From Leucobacter chinensis (GTDB lineage: Bacteria > Actinomycetota > Actinomycetes > Actinomycetales > Microbacteriaceae): a stretch of DNA of 64,000 nucleotides. The stretch lies in contig NZ_JAHQZR010000004.1 in the NCBI RefSeq assembly GCF_019049105.1, forward strand, positions 62,001-126,000, read 5' to 3'. Positions within the stretch are counted from its first letter, which is position 1, and every line of letters begins with the position of its first letter. The position numbers and the translations under genes are program-made. Of this stretch, positions 8,008-16,693 are shown one piece after another. The notes under the pieces are model-generated. The model was not told the origin of the DNA. It worked only from the letters and a program-made list of their open reading frames with translations, and made no database searches.

Positions 8008-9699
8008 CTAGGCGGTCGGTGTCTCGCTCGAGCCACGGCGGTGGCTCGTCGGAAGGGTGATGGGGCCCGTCGGGTCAATCATGACACGATCGGCTGCGCG
8101 TTCTTGCAGGTGCGCCGCAGGGCCTCCCGCTGCCTCTTCGGCCTCGAGCTCGGCCATGCGTTCGGCGTTGCTCTTCGTGCTGAGCGGAATGTTCGGCAGG
8201 AAGATAATCGCGATGAGTGCGACGACCGCAATCGGCGAGGCGACCAAGAAGATATTGCCGATCGCGTGCCCGTAGGCCGATTCGACGACATCGCGGATCG
8301 GGCCAGGCAAGTCGGCAATCTTTGGAACCTGGCCGCCCGCGAGAGCCTCGGCCCCCGCGCGCTGCTTGAGCGGCAGTTTTTCGATGCCCTCGACGATGTA
8401 GTCGGCGACCTGCGAGGCGAGCATGGCTCCCATGACCGAGATGCCAGCGGTGCCGCCGATGGTGCGAAAGAAGGTGACGCCCGATGAGGCAACGCCCATC
8501 TCGGTTGGTTCGACGGTGTTTTGCACGACGAGCACGAGGTTTTGCATGGTCATGCCCACGCCGGTGCCCATAATGGCCATTGAGATGCCCACGTACCAGT
8601 ATTCGGTGTCGTAGCGTAGCTGGCCCATCATGATCATGCCGACGATGAGGGCGAGTGCGCCCGCGACGAGGTAGCGCTTCCACTTGCCCGTGCGGGTAAT
8701 GATCTGGCCCACGATGGTTGAAGCGATGAGCACGCCCGCCATCATGGGCAGGGTGAGCAGGCTCGATTCGATGACCGAACGGCCGCGAGCGAGCTGCATG
8801 TACTGGCCGAGAAACACGGCGGTGCCCATCATGGCGAGGCCAACGGCGATCGAGGCGATCGAGGCCATCGTGAAGGTGCGGTTGAGAAAGAGGGTGAGGG
8901 GAATGAGCGGTTCTTCGACCTTGAGTTCGATGAACACGGCGATGACGAGGGCCGCGATGCCGCCGCCCACCATTGCCGCGGTCTCCCACGACCACCAGTC
9001 AAAGTTCTGGCCCGCAAGGGTCACCCAAATGAGCAGGCTCGAGAAGCCGAGCGAGATGAACGCGGTGCCCCAGTAGTCAATCGTGATTTTCTGCTTGCGC
9101 ACGGGCAGGTGCAGGGTGCGCTGCAGCATGATGATCGCGACGATCGCGATGGGGGCAGCGACATAGAAGTTCCAGCGCCAGCCGACGGTATCGGTGAGCA
9201 GACCGCCGAGCAGCGGGCCGCCCACGGTTGCGACGGCCATGATGGCGCCGAGAATGCCCATGTACTTGCCGCGCTCAAGGGGGCTGACGATCTCGGCGAG
9301 CACGATCTGGCCGAGGGCGCCGAGGCCGCCGACGCCGATGCCCTGGAAGATGCGGCAGGTGATGAGCCAGGTTGGGTCTTGCGCGAAGCCAGCGAGCGCC
9401 GAGGCGAGAATAAACACGATGAGGGCGATTTGCAGCAGCGCCTTCTTGCTCGTGAGGTCGGCGAGCTTGCCCCATACCGGGGTTGAGATGGCACTCGCGA
9501 GCATGGTCGCGGTAACAACCCAGGTGAAGGCGGCCTGGGTGCCGCCGATGTCGGCGATGATGATGGGCATCGAGGTGCCCACCACGTTCATGGCGAGCAT
9601 CGAGACAAAGTTCGCGAGAAAGAGGCCTGCGAGCGCCATGTTTTTGGCGCGGCCGGTGAGCACCCCTGGTTGTGTGCTCGATTGCGGGGTTTGAGACAT
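8008..9699 (-). CDS. MFS drug exporter, DHA2 (14-helix, EmrB/QacA) family
   Basis: A 563-residue permease with about 14 hydrophobic helices, the usual DHA2 layout. Signatures are the motif A-like loop GKLADLTSKKALLQ after helix 2, RIFQGIGVGGLGALGQI (motif B), and the antiporter motif C run TVGGPLLGGLLTDTVGWRWNF. The C-terminal ~65 residues are hydrophilic and cytoplasmic. It should expel amphipathic drugs in exchange for protons. The first gene of a two-gene operon with the MarR regulator, its ATG follows a GAAAG ribosome site. A 5' leader of ~150 bases separates it from the predicted promoter. Confidence 0.92.
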   Translation of the reverse strand: MSQTPQSSTQPGVLTGRAKNMALAGLFLANFVSMLAMNVVGTSMPIIIADIGGTQAAFTWVVTATMLASAISTPVWGKLADLTSKKALLQIALIVFILASALAGFAQDPTWLITCRIFQGIGVGGLGALGQIVLAEIVSPLERGKYMGILGAIMAVATVGGPLLGGLLTDTVGWRWNFYVAAPIAIVAIIMLQRTLHLPVRKQKITIDYWGTAFISLGFSSLLIWVTLAGQNFDWWSWETAAMVGGGIAALVIAVFIELKVEEPLIPLTLFLNRTFTMASIASIAVGLAMMGTAVFLGQYMQLARGRSVIESSLLTLPMMAGVLIASTIVGQIITRTGKWKRYLVAGALALIVGMIMMGQLRYDTEYWYVGISMAIMGTGVGMTMQNLVLVVQNTVEPTEMGVASSGVTFFRTIGGTAGISVMGAMLASQVADYIVEGIEKLPLKQRAGAEALAGGQVPKIADLPGPIRDVVESAYGHAIGNIFLVASPIAVVALIAIIFLPNIPLSTKSNAERMAELEAEEAAGGPAAHLQERAADRVMIDPTGPITLPTSHRRGSSETPTA

Positions 9700-9842
9700 T
9701 CGGGTCTTTCAGACGTTGTGAGCGGTGTATTGCGCGCGTCAGGGTGAGGTGGCCCGGGAGCACTCGATATCTCGGTATCGGGCTGGCCGTGAGCTGGCTT
9801 CGAAGCGGGCCGCGTGAAGAACCAGAGCCCTGGCACGCAATG

Positions 9843-9886
9843 GTTGACGAACATCAACTGTATTGCAATGGTTGATGATAGTCAAC
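9843..9886 (-). promoter_or_regulatory. Exporter operon promoter with two identical-form operators
   Basis: On the minus strand, TTGACT (9885-9880) and TACAGT (9862-9857) sit 17 bases apart. Two symmetrical sites of the form GTTGA-N6-TCAAC overlay them: 9843-9858 on the -10 side and 9871-9886 over the -35. This is the expected placement for MarR repression. The rest of 9700-9992 holds the exporter leader and the upstream region of the GntR gene. Confidence 0.78.
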
Positions 9887-9943
9887 TACATTCAGCATTT
9901 TTTCACCGTGTCACCATTCGGCCAGCGATTATTCACGTTTTGG

Positions 9944-9957
9944 CTACCTTTCGGTAG
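9944..9957. promoter_or_regulatory. Inverted repeat upstream of the GntR gene
   Basis: CTACC-TTTC-GGTAG lies 35 bases before the GntR start codon. It is a candidate autoregulatory operator. The link is positional only. Confidence 0.4.
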
Positions 9958-9992
9958 GCCTGCGGTGTGGGTTCGCGGGGTACTCTCACAGC

Positions 9993-10787
9993 ATGAACCA
10001 GACGCCACCGCTTCACGTGCAGCTGTATGAGGAGATGATTCGACGCATCAGAACGGGCGAGTGGCGTGCCGGTGACAAGGTGCCGAGCGAGAAGTCGCTC
10101 ACCGAAGAGTTCGGCACCTCGCGCGGCCCCGTGCGCCAGGCCTTTGCCGCGCTTCGGGCCGAGGGCATGATCATTGGCGGCAGGGGAGCGCCGCCCAGGG
10201 TGCAGCACACGGCGCCCGCGCAGTCGTTCGACACCTTCATGTCGTTCACCGAGTGGGCGAGGCATCTTGGCTACGACCCGGGCCAGAGGCTGCTGCACCT
10301 CGACACCATTCAGGCGACCGAGGCGCAGGCGCGTGAGCTGCAGGTGCTGCCTGACGCGCCACTCGTGCAGGTCATTCGGTTGCGCCTGCTCGACGAGCGC
10401 CCCGCGATGCTCGAGCGCTCGCTCTACCCCTATGAGTCGGGCAAAGACCTGCTGGGCGCCGACCTGCACAACAATACGATTTACCAGACGCTCGGGGCGT
10501 TCGGCTGGGCACCGGTTCGCGCCCGCCACGTCATTGACGCGATCGCGGCGCCGGCCCTCGAGGCTGAGCAACTACAGGTATCGCTCGGCACGCCGCTGCT
10601 GCGCGTGCGTCGCCTCGCGTACGACGAACACGGCACTGTGCTCGAGACCGCCGACGATCGCTACCTGCCGAGCATGTCGTCGTTCGTGGTCGAGAACACC
10701 GCGGCAACGCACCGAGGCCCCTTCCGTTCGCAGGGCCTCGGTGTCTCGCCAGCGTTCTCGCCAAAACCCACCCTCGTGGGCCGCTAG
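9993..10787 (+). CDS. GntR-family regulator with UTRA domain (HutC/FarR type)
   Basis: A 264-residue regulator. The N-terminal winged helix (~5-70) carries QLYEEMIRRIRTGEWRAGDKV and the recognition helix in FGTSRGPVRQAFAALRAEG. Residues ~85-240 form a UTRA chorismate-lyase-like ligand domain (PLVQVIRLRLLDERPAMLERS, then LLRVRRLAYDEHGTVLE). The last ~25 residues are an extra Pro/Ser tail whose DNA contains a strong hairpin (10711-10742). No obvious metabolic target gene is adjacent, so the regulated pathway is unknown. It is divergent from the exporter operon, 293 bases apart. Confidence 0.88.
   Translation: MNQTPPLHVQLYEEMIRRIRTGEWRAGDKVPSEKSLTEEFGTSRGPVRQAFAALRAEGMIIGGRGAPPRVQHTAPAQSFDTFMSFTEWARHLGYDPGQRLLHLDTIQATEAQARELQVLPDAPLVQVIRLRLLDERPAMLERSLYPYESGKDLLGADLHNNTIYQTLGAFGWAPVRARHVIDAIAAPALEAEQLQVSLGTPLLRVRRLAYDEHGTVLETADDRYLPSMSSFVVENTAATHRGPFRSQGLGVSPAFSPKPTLVGR
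10711..10742 (+). terminator. Strong hairpin inside the 3' end of the GntR gene
   Basis: ACCGAGGCCC (10711-10720) and GGGCCTCGGT (10733-10742) give a perfect 10-bp stem with a 12-base loop, 45 bases before the stop codon. No T-tract follows. It may be a transcription pause or terminator positioned within the coding tail. Confidence 0.4.
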
Positions 10788-10814
10788 ATCGCGCGAGCGT
10801 GGTGGGCGGGAGGC

Positions 10815-11249
10815 CTACCGCTCGTGTCGCGCAGAAGTGGGCGCTTCGGGGCTACGCTTGCCGCGCATGGCGACTGAGACCCCGACGATGAGCAGCAGCG
10901 CACCGAGGCCGAGCACGGTGAGCGCGATCCACAATCCTGTTTGCACGATGTCGGGAAAGAGCGCGCGCTGCGTGACCCACGCGCAAAAGGCGAGCATGAG
11001 CGTGCCCCAGACGATGGGGCCGCTGCGGGGTCGCGACTTGGCGGGCGGCTGTGGTGCTGGTGCCGGCGTTGGTGCAGGCGCCGTTGGCTGCGATGCCGCT
11101 GGTGCCGGCTGTGGCTGCGCTGGCGGCGGAGGCGTGACGCCCGCCTGCGCGCTCCCCGGCTGCGGATCGAACGCGTTCGTCTCAAGCGGCATCGTCTCGA
11201 AGCCTTCGGTTTCGAGGGGCTGCTGATCGTCGTTGGGAGTGATATTCAT
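10815..11249 (-). CDS. Small membrane protein partnered with the PspC gene
   Basis: A 144-residue protein whose ATG overlaps the PspC gene stop (ATGA), so it is coupled to it. The first ~80 residues are Pro/Ala/Gln-rich and hydrophilic. Two hydrophobic helices follow (IVWGTLMLAFCAWVTQRALF and GLWIALTVLGLGALLLIVGV), then a short basic tail. No enzymatic motif is present and I do not recognise a named family. The same operon and similar Pro-rich linker as the PspC protein suggest a shared envelope-stress role, which is inference. Confidence 0.75.
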   Translation of the reverse strand: MNITPNDDQQPLETEGFETMPLETNAFDPQPGSAQAGVTPPPPAQPQPAPAASQPTAPAPTPAPAPQPPAKSRPRSGPIVWGTLMLAFCAWVTQRALFPDIVQTGLWIALTVLGLGALLLIVGVSVAMRGKRSPEAPTSARHER

Positions 11250-12799
11250 CGCGTGATCTCCAGGGGTTTCAGGCTGCGTTCTGAGCTCGACGGGCTGATC
11301 GAAGCGTCGCCCGCCCCGACCGTCACGGTCACGTTCACCGGGGTGCCCGGGTTGTCGCCGTTCACGAGAAAGGTGCGGTGGGCGAAGAGGCCCGAGTCGC
11401 GGGTCACCTCGCGGGCCGAGCCCTGTGCGCGCGGCTGCAGCTCGGTGATCTTGCCAGCGCCAACCCTCACGGTCAGCTCGATCGGGCGGGTGCGGGGCAG
11501 GTCGACCGTCACGTTGCCGATGGCCTGCGTGACCGTGAACTCTGTGGTGTGCGGCGCTGAGTCGAGGTCGCCGAGGTCGACGTTGGTGGTGCCGATCGCG
11601 GCGACGACACCGGTCGATTCGACGCCCACGTCCTGCGTGCCAATGAAGAAGTAGCGTGACCCCCACGGCAGCACCGCGATCACGAGCAGCGACGCGACGC
11701 CGAGAAACCCGAGAAAGCCGATGCCGCCCGTGTGCTTGCCGCGCACGCCAGCGATGATGATCGAGATGGCGAGGGTCACGGTTGCCGCGATGATCGCGAT
11801 GAGGAGCGCGCCAGAACCTTCCCACGGCAGCGGTGGGTTCGGTACGGCATTGCCCGTTGCGGCCCACAGGAGTGCGCCGCCAGAAGCGAGCAGCATCATC
11901 GCGAGGGTGATGATCTTTTGCCCGGTGGGCATGCGGGTCTTCTCGTAGTGCTCGGCGTACTGGCTGCTCCAGGTGCCGGTCGTGTCAGCGACCGTCTGGC
12001 CCCACTCGGTGGCCTTCGACGACACCTTCTGGCCGAACTCGCCGGCCTGCGCCGAGACGGTGTTGCCGAGGGTGCGCATGCTCTCTTCAAACGAGGGCTC
12101 GGTGCTGTGAGGCTCCTGGCCTTGGGCGTGCCCGGCAGGCGGGGTCTCGTGAAAGGCCGCGCTCTGGTGCGCGCTTGGCTGGGCGCCCGGCTGGGCACCC
12201 GGCTGTGGCGGAGTGCCCGGCTGTGCCGCAGCGCCGCCCTGGGCCGCTTGGTCGTAACCTGGCGTTCCGGCCGGTGGCTGCTTCGTCCCACGGGCCTTGC
12301 CGTGGCGCACGATGAGGCGCTGCACGACGATAATCGCGACCACGGTGAAGGCGATCCAGAAGAGCACCGTGAAGGTGACGCTGATCCAGTTCGGCACGCC
12401 TGCGACGCGCCAGAGGTCCCAGTGCGAGAAGGGTGAGACGCCCCCGAAGAGCCCGATGACAAGCCACACGGCGAGAATGACCGCCGCGATCGTTACACCG
12501 GGCGTTGATCGCCCCCGCAACAGCTCCTCAACGTGAATCTTGCCGCGCACGTCGGGCAAGAAGAGCCAGCCGATGATGTAGAGCAGAATGCCCGGGCCGC
12601 CGAGCACCGCGAGCACGACGAACACGGCACGAATAACGAGCGGATCGACGCGAGCTCGTCGCGCAATACCCGAGGCGACACCCGCGAACCAGCGGTTGTT
12701 GGGGTCGCGCACGACGCCCAAGCCTCGGACCCACGGGAAAAACCCGCCGGGGTTGCCGGGCGCCTCGGGCCCTGGCTGCTGAGATGATGATTCGTTCAT
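11246..12799 (-). CDS. PspC-domain membrane protein
   Basis: A 517-residue membrane protein. Residues ~25-85 are a PspC domain (NNRWFAGVASGIARRARVD followed by a membrane helix ending in GWLFLP). Two or three further membrane segments, a long Pro/Gln/Ala linker (~170-240), a helical stretch near MRTLGNTVSAQAGEFGQKV, and four more membrane helices follow. The C-terminal ~150 residues form an extracellular beta-rich domain resembling LiaF-type sensors. It is divergent from a PspC-containing kinase and its regulator, forming an envelope-stress module. It probably restrains or informs the kinase. Confidence 0.85.
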   Translation of the reverse strand: MNESSSQQPGPEAPGNPGGFFPWVRGLGVVRDPNNRWFAGVASGIARRARVDPLVIRAVFVVLAVLGGPGILLYIIGWLFLPDVRGKIHVEELLRGRSTPGVTIAAVILAVWLVIGLFGGVSPFSHWDLWRVAGVPNWISVTFTVLFWIAFTVVAIIVVQRLIVRHGKARGTKQPPAGTPGYDQAAQGGAAAQPGTPPQPGAQPGAQPSAHQSAAFHETPPAGHAQGQEPHSTEPSFEESMRTLGNTVSAQAGEFGQKVSSKATEWGQTVADTTGTWSSQYAEHYEKTRMPTGQKIITLAMMLLASGGALLWAATGNAVPNPPLPWEGSGALLIAIIAATVTLAISIIIAGVRGKHTGGIGFLGFLGVASLLVIAVLPWGSRYFFIGTQDVGVESTGVVAAIGTTNVDLGDLDSAPHTTEFTVTQAIGNVTVDLPRTRPIELTVRVGAGKITELQPRAQGSAREVTRDSGLFAHRTFLVNGDNPGTPVNVTVTVGAGDASISPSSSERSLKPLEITR

Positions 12800-12835
12800 G
12801 CTTCTACCTTGCCGCGGGTGGGTGCGGCCCCGCCA

Positions 12836-12851
12836 TCAGGGTTTGCCCTGA
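12836..12851. promoter_or_regulatory. Inverted repeat between the PspC gene and the kinase
   Basis: TCAGGG-TTTG-CCCTGA is a perfect 6-bp repeat with a 4-base spacer in the divergent gap, and a related CCCCTGAACG follows at ~12880-12890. It is a candidate binding site for the NarL-type regulator of this module. Confidence 0.5.
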
Positions 12852-12914
12852 ACGAACCCCGAGAGACCCCCTGCGGTGTTCCCCTGAACGCCCGGCAGGT
12901 GCTTGGATAGAGGT

Positions 12915-14363
12915 ATGTCGAGCCCCGAACCCCGCCCGCCCCTCATGCGGCCCCGCAGTGAGCGCATGCTCATGGGGGTGTGCGCTGGGCTCGCGCAGCA
13001 CCTCGGGCTGCCCCTCTTCTGGGTGCGGGTCGGCATGGTGCTCTTTGCCGGGATCGGCGGTGCGGGGGTGGTCGTGTACGTGTTTCTCGCGCTCACGGTT
13101 CCCGAAGAGGGCGAGTCGCGGGGGGTTGCTCCGCTTCGCAGCGCGCTCACGGCGCCCGGGGAAGCATCGCAAGCCGCCGAGGGCGATCCGCGATCCGCGG
13201 GCCTCGGTCGGTGGTTCGGGGGTGGCGGCCCCGAGCACCCGAGGGAGCCAAAACCGCGCGTGCGTGAGCAGCGCGAACGGCGTGCCTCACGGGAAACCGG
13301 TGAGCAGCACCGCGAGGGCGAAACCCCGCAGACTGAGCAGGGCAGCAGGTGGCCGATCGCCGAACTCTTACTTGGAGGCGTGCTGCTGCTCGCGGGCATC
13401 GCGCTCGTGCTCGTGCAGCTCGGCGTGCAGCTGCGCCTCAACACGATTTTGCCCGCGCTTGCCGTGCTCGGCGGTGTCGGCCTCACGTGGTGGCTCATCG
13501 CCGATCGGGATCGCCCAGAGAAGCATCAGCTGCCCCGCGTGCTCGCGGCGCTCGCGCTCGTCGCGGTCGGCGTGCTCATGTTCTTCATCACGGCCCGCGA
13601 GCCGAGCGTGCTCACCGTCATTGGTGCGGCGCTCGCCGTACTCGCGGGCGTTGGCCTCGCGGTCGCGCCCTGGCTGCTGCGACAAAACCGGCAGCTTGGC
13701 GCCGAACGAGCGGCCCGCGCGCGGGAGGCCGAGCGAGCCGATATCGCGGCCCACCTGCACGACTCGGTTTTGCAAACGCTCGCGCTCATTCAGCAGCAGT
13801 CGACCCCCGGCTCAGACGTCGCTCGGCTCGCGAGGGGCCAGGAGCGGGAGCTGCGGGAATGGCTCTTTCGCGCGGCCGACGGGGCGCCGGTGCCCGACCG
13901 CGAGACCGCCGAGGCCGAGCTGAGCGCTCACGCCGCGAGCCTCGAGGCCAACCACCAGGTGCGCTTTGACGTCGTGGTGGTGGGCGAGCGCGTTGTTGGC
14001 CCCGAAGCGCTCATCGCGGCGGCGCGCGAGGCCATGCTGAACGCCGCGAGGCACGCCGGCGGCGAGGTGACCGTGTATCTTGAAACCACGCCAGAGCTCA
14101 TGCGCGTCGAGATTAACGACCGTGGCCCGGGCTTCGACCTCGAGCGCATCGGCGAGCAGCGACTCGGCGTGCGCGAGTCGATCATTGGCCGCATGGAACG
14201 AGCCGGTGCAAGCGCGCGCATCGTGCCAGGCCCCGGTGGCCGTGGCACCTCGGTGCGGCTCGAACAGGCGCGCGCAGGGCAGGCCCCGGCGCCCGAGAAC
14301 AGCAACGATCAGGCGGCAGCCCAGGCCGCACCCGAACCCCCGAAGGCGGCAGAAACCCCATGA
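12915..14363 (+). CDS. PspC-domain sensor histidine kinase (NarX/LiaS type)
   Basis: A 482-residue kinase. An N-terminal PspC domain (SERMLMGVCAGLAQHLGLPL with helix to VFLALTVPEEG) precedes a charged linker (~75-140), four membrane helices, and a cytoplasmic kinase core. The HisKA_3-like motif AAHLHDSVLQTLALIQQQ carries the phospho-accepting His; EAMLNAARHAGGEVTVY is the N box, and INDRGPGFD the G1 box. The start at MSSPEPRP replaces an upstream in-frame TTG. The gene overlaps its response regulator by ATGA. It is a likely LiaS-like envelope-stress sensor. Confidence 0.9.
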   Translation: MSSPEPRPPLMRPRSERMLMGVCAGLAQHLGLPLFWVRVGMVLFAGIGGAGVVVYVFLALTVPEEGESRGVAPLRSALTAPGEASQAAEGDPRSAGLGRWFGGGGPEHPREPKPRVREQRERRASRETGEQHREGETPQTEQGSRWPIAELLLGGVLLLAGIALVLVQLGVQLRLNTILPALAVLGGVGLTWWLIADRDRPEKHQLPRVLAALALVAVGVLMFFITAREPSVLTVIGAALAVLAGVGLAVAPWLLRQNRQLGAERAARAREAERADIAAHLHDSVLQTLALIQQQSTPGSDVARLARGQERELREWLFRAADGAPVPDRETAEAELSAHAASLEANHQVRFDVVVVGERVVGPEALIAAAREAMLNAARHAGGEVTVYLETTPELMRVEINDRGPGFDLERIGEQRLGVRESIIGRMERAGASARIVPGPGGRGTSVRLEQARAGQAPAPENSNDQAAAQAAPEPPKAAETP

Positions 14364-15040
14364 CGAACACGGTAGGCGAGCAGCGCGGCATCACGGTCGT
14401 GATTGTCGACGACCACGAGATCTTTCGCGCGGGGTTGCGCTCGTCGCTCGGCCCCGAACTGCGCGTGCTCGGCGAGGCGGCGACGGTCGATGAAGCGGTC
14501 GAACTCATTCGGCGTGAAGCACCCGACGTGGTGTTGCTCGACGTGCACCTGCCCGGTGGCGCTGGCGGCGGCGGAGCCGAGGTTGCCCGCACCGTACTCG
14601 GCCTGCCCGAGTGTGCGGCGACCCGCGTGCTGGCCCTCAGCGTTTCAGACGCGGCCGACGACGTCGTGAGCGTTATTCGTGCCGGAGCCAGGGGCTACCT
14701 CACGAAAACCTCGTCGGGTGCCGAGGTTACGAACGCGGCCCTGCGCGTGCACGAGGGCGACGCGGTGTTCTCACCAAAGCTCGCGGGGTTTGTGCTCGAC
14801 GCCTTTGGGGCAGGCGGCGGCGAGACGGCCGATCATGACGACGAGCTCGACCGGCTGAGCGCCCGCGAGCAAGAGGTCATGCGCATGATCGCCCGCGGCT
14901 ACGCCTACAAAGAGGTGGCGGCCGAGCTGTTTCTCTCGGTCAAGACGATCGAGACGCACGTGTCGAACGTGCTGCGAAAGCTGCAGCTCTCGAACCGCCA
15001 CGAGCTCACCGCGTGGGCGCTGTCGCGACGGCTCTTGTAG
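14360..15040 (+). CDS. NarL/LuxR-type response regulator
   Basis: A 226-residue regulator translationally coupled to the upstream kinase. The receiver domain has VIVDDHEIFRAGLRSSL with the acidic pair, the phospho-acceptor Asp in VVLLDVHLPGG and Lys in YLTKTSSG. A LuxR-type helix-turn-helix covers ~155-220 (RLSAREQEVMRMIARGYAYK, then LFLSVKTIETHVSNVLRKL). By analogy with LiaR it should activate the divergent PspC operon. The inverted repeat at 12836-12851 is a candidate target. Confidence 0.92.
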   Translation: MTNTVGEQRGITVVIVDDHEIFRAGLRSSLGPELRVLGEAATVDEAVELIRREAPDVVLLDVHLPGGAGGGGAEVARTVLGLPECAATRVLALSVSDAADDVVSVIRAGARGYLTKTSSGAEVTNAALRVHEGDAVFSPKLAGFVLDAFGAGGGETADHDDELDRLSAREQEVMRMIARGYAYKEVAAELFLSVKTIETHVSNVLRKLQLSNRHELTAWALSRRLL

Positions 15041-15050
15041 AGTTTTGACC

Positions 15051-15461
15051 ATGACTGATGTTCGTTACACCGTGCGCAAGTGGGTTAAGCCCGAAGACCT
15101 CAACCAGCACGGGGCCCTGTTCGGTGGCCGGCTGCTGCAGTGGGTCGATGAAGAGGCCGCGATCATCGCGATCACGCAGCTTGGCACGACCGACCTCGTG
15201 ACGCGCCACATGTCTGAGATCAACTTTCTCTCGCGCGCCGACCGCGGTGACCTGCTCGAGATCGTCTACGGCGTGAATGCCTTTGGCCGCACTTCGATCA
15301 CCCTCGACTGCCGGGTCACCAACTCGGTCACTGGCGCCGACATTCTCACGCTCGACAGCATCATCTTCGTGTCGGTCGACGAACACGGCACCGCGACGCC
15401 GCACGGCCAGACGGTGGCGACGCCCACGACCGAGCGCGTGCGGCTCGACCACTTGCGCTAA
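15051..15461 (+). CDS. Hotdog-fold acyl-CoA thioesterase
   Basis: A 136-residue single-hotdog thioesterase of the YciA/BACH type, hydrolysing acyl-CoA to free acid and CoA. The signature NQHGALFGGRLLQWVDEEAA contains the catalytic Asp, and RHMSEINFLSRADRGDLLEI follows as in this family. The usual length of the family is met. The start is ATG at 15051, eleven bases after the response regulator stop. No partner gene indicates a specific acyl chain. Confidence 0.9.
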   Translation: MTDVRYTVRKWVKPEDLNQHGALFGGRLLQWVDEEAAIIAITQLGTTDLVTRHMSEINFLSRADRGDLLEIVYGVNAFGRTSITLDCRVTNSVTGADILTLDSIIFVSVDEHGTATPHGQTVATPTTERVRLDHLR

Positions 15462-15594
15462 CCGGGGTCAAAAACCCGACGGGCAGGCTCTCACGCGACT
15501 TGGTGTTGCACTGTCGAGTGCTAGCCGCTGTGCAGCGTGACCTACGGCACCCGCAGCTCTCGAATAGGGTCCCTTTTCGGCGGAATGAAATCCC
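15462..15594. other. Gene-free edge of a lower-GC patch
   Basis: No open frame of interest was found. From about 15480 the GC content falls visibly below that of the neighbours and stays low to about 16690, marking a probable acquired or degraded segment. Confidence 0.5.
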
Positions 15595-16278
15595 CTAGAA
15601 TGGGGCATCCTCCAGCGGCGGGAGGTTAAATTCCTTGCTGCACTCTTTGAAGTCGCTGTCAAGCCAACTGAGCACGAGAGCACTGAAACTATACGGATCG
15701 TCCGCATGGTCGAGGTCGAAGGTTTCACTGTGAACACCTGTGAAGGCCTGCCAGAAAGCGGGTGACTGGAACTCAAGATCAACAGAATCCCACTTCACAT
15801 CAAGTCGAGCGTTATAGGCAACAGCCCCGGGAATGCTGTTCTTGAGCTCATAGGTGCCTGTCCAAATATTATGGTTAACCCGCGTGAGTGTCCAGCGCGG
15901 CAGCGGCGCAGGAAGATTGGAGAGCCGTGAACTCTTTGAAGCATCTGAGAGCGTGGACTGGTCCTCGGCTTTCCTGCGCTCATAGCCGACCTGTTCGAGC
16001 GTCGCTCGCTGTTGAGCCGTGAGTAGCCGCAGGCCTCGCAGGAACTTGAATGGCTCCACCCACATCATCTCTCGAAGGCGCCTTCTCGTCAAAGAGAGGA
16101 GGAGGAAAACTCCCGCGGCGGCAATGGCTGTGCTCCCCAGGATCCAAGCAGGAGGGATTTCCCCCAGCTGTTTGACGAGCCAATTGGTGAGCGAACCAAC
16201 TACAGCGGCAATAATACCGTTGACGGTGATGATACCTGGCGTAGTCTCCGCCCAGGCCTTGGACTGAGGCTCTTTCAT
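15595..16278 (-). CDS. Membrane protein of unknown function in a low-GC patch
   Basis: A 227-residue protein I do not recognise. Two hydrophobic segments lie near residues 16-36 (TPGIITVNGIIAAVVGSLTN) and 44-62 (AWILGSTAIAAAGVFLLLSL), followed by a basic cytoplasmic stretch RRRLREMMW. The remaining ~150 residues look soluble, Trp-rich and acidic at the C-terminus, with no catalytic motif. Codon usage has many more A/T third positions than flanking genes, so recent transfer is likely. It stands alone between convergent or unrelated genes. Confidence 0.65.
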   Translation of the reverse strand: MKEPQSKAWAETTPGIITVNGIIAAVVGSLTNWLVKQLGEIPPAWILGSTAIAAAGVFLLLSLTRRRLREMMWVEPFKFLRGLRLLTAQQRATLEQVGYERRKAEDQSTLSDASKSSRLSNLPAPLPRWTLTRVNHNIWTGTYELKNSIPGAVAYNARLDVKWDSVDLEFQSPAFWQAFTGVHSETFDLDHADDPYSFSALVLSWLDSDFKECSKEFNLPPLEDAPF

Positions 16279-16693
16279 AGTCCAAGGCTATCGATAGTTT
16301 CTCGCTGAGGTGGTAATTACTTCTGCTTCGTCGGAGGATCACTGGGGTTTACTGTAGGAATTGGTGACACTTAATGCGTCACGCTGCGAGAGCGACAGAC
16401 GTGTTCATGATGACCTCGGACTTTACCGGTGTCAATCTCCTCAAACCTAACTGCTACAGGCTCCGAGGATTGCTTCGTTCGATACCGGTCCCGTTTGCGA
16501 TCCGTAACTCTTTACGAGTGGCCCACCCGCGTAGATCGAGTACAACTTGGTTGCCAATAAAATTCGAGTCCGCTAAATCTCCAGAAAGCTTCCTAAAGCA
16601 TTGTTTTGTCAGCTTTGTGCTTCCTCGATACACCGTATTTTGGAACTAAAGGATAGGTGTGTGTTCGTGCAACATTGGGTTACTGAGCAATGC
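16279..16693. other. Gene-poor low-GC stretch
   Basis: About 415 bases without a convincing gene. One 91-codon frame (16374-16649, plus strand) lacks a ribosome site, a recognisable domain and family-like composition. A weak inverted repeat GTGAC/GTCAC surrounds the start of that frame (~16361-16382). The stretch is probably the upstream region of the membrane protein plus degraded sequence. Confidence 0.45.

Noticed and set aside
16374-16649. 91-codon frame in the low-GC patch
   Set aside because: No ribosome site, no domain and an improbable composition. Kept only as part of the gene-free stretch.
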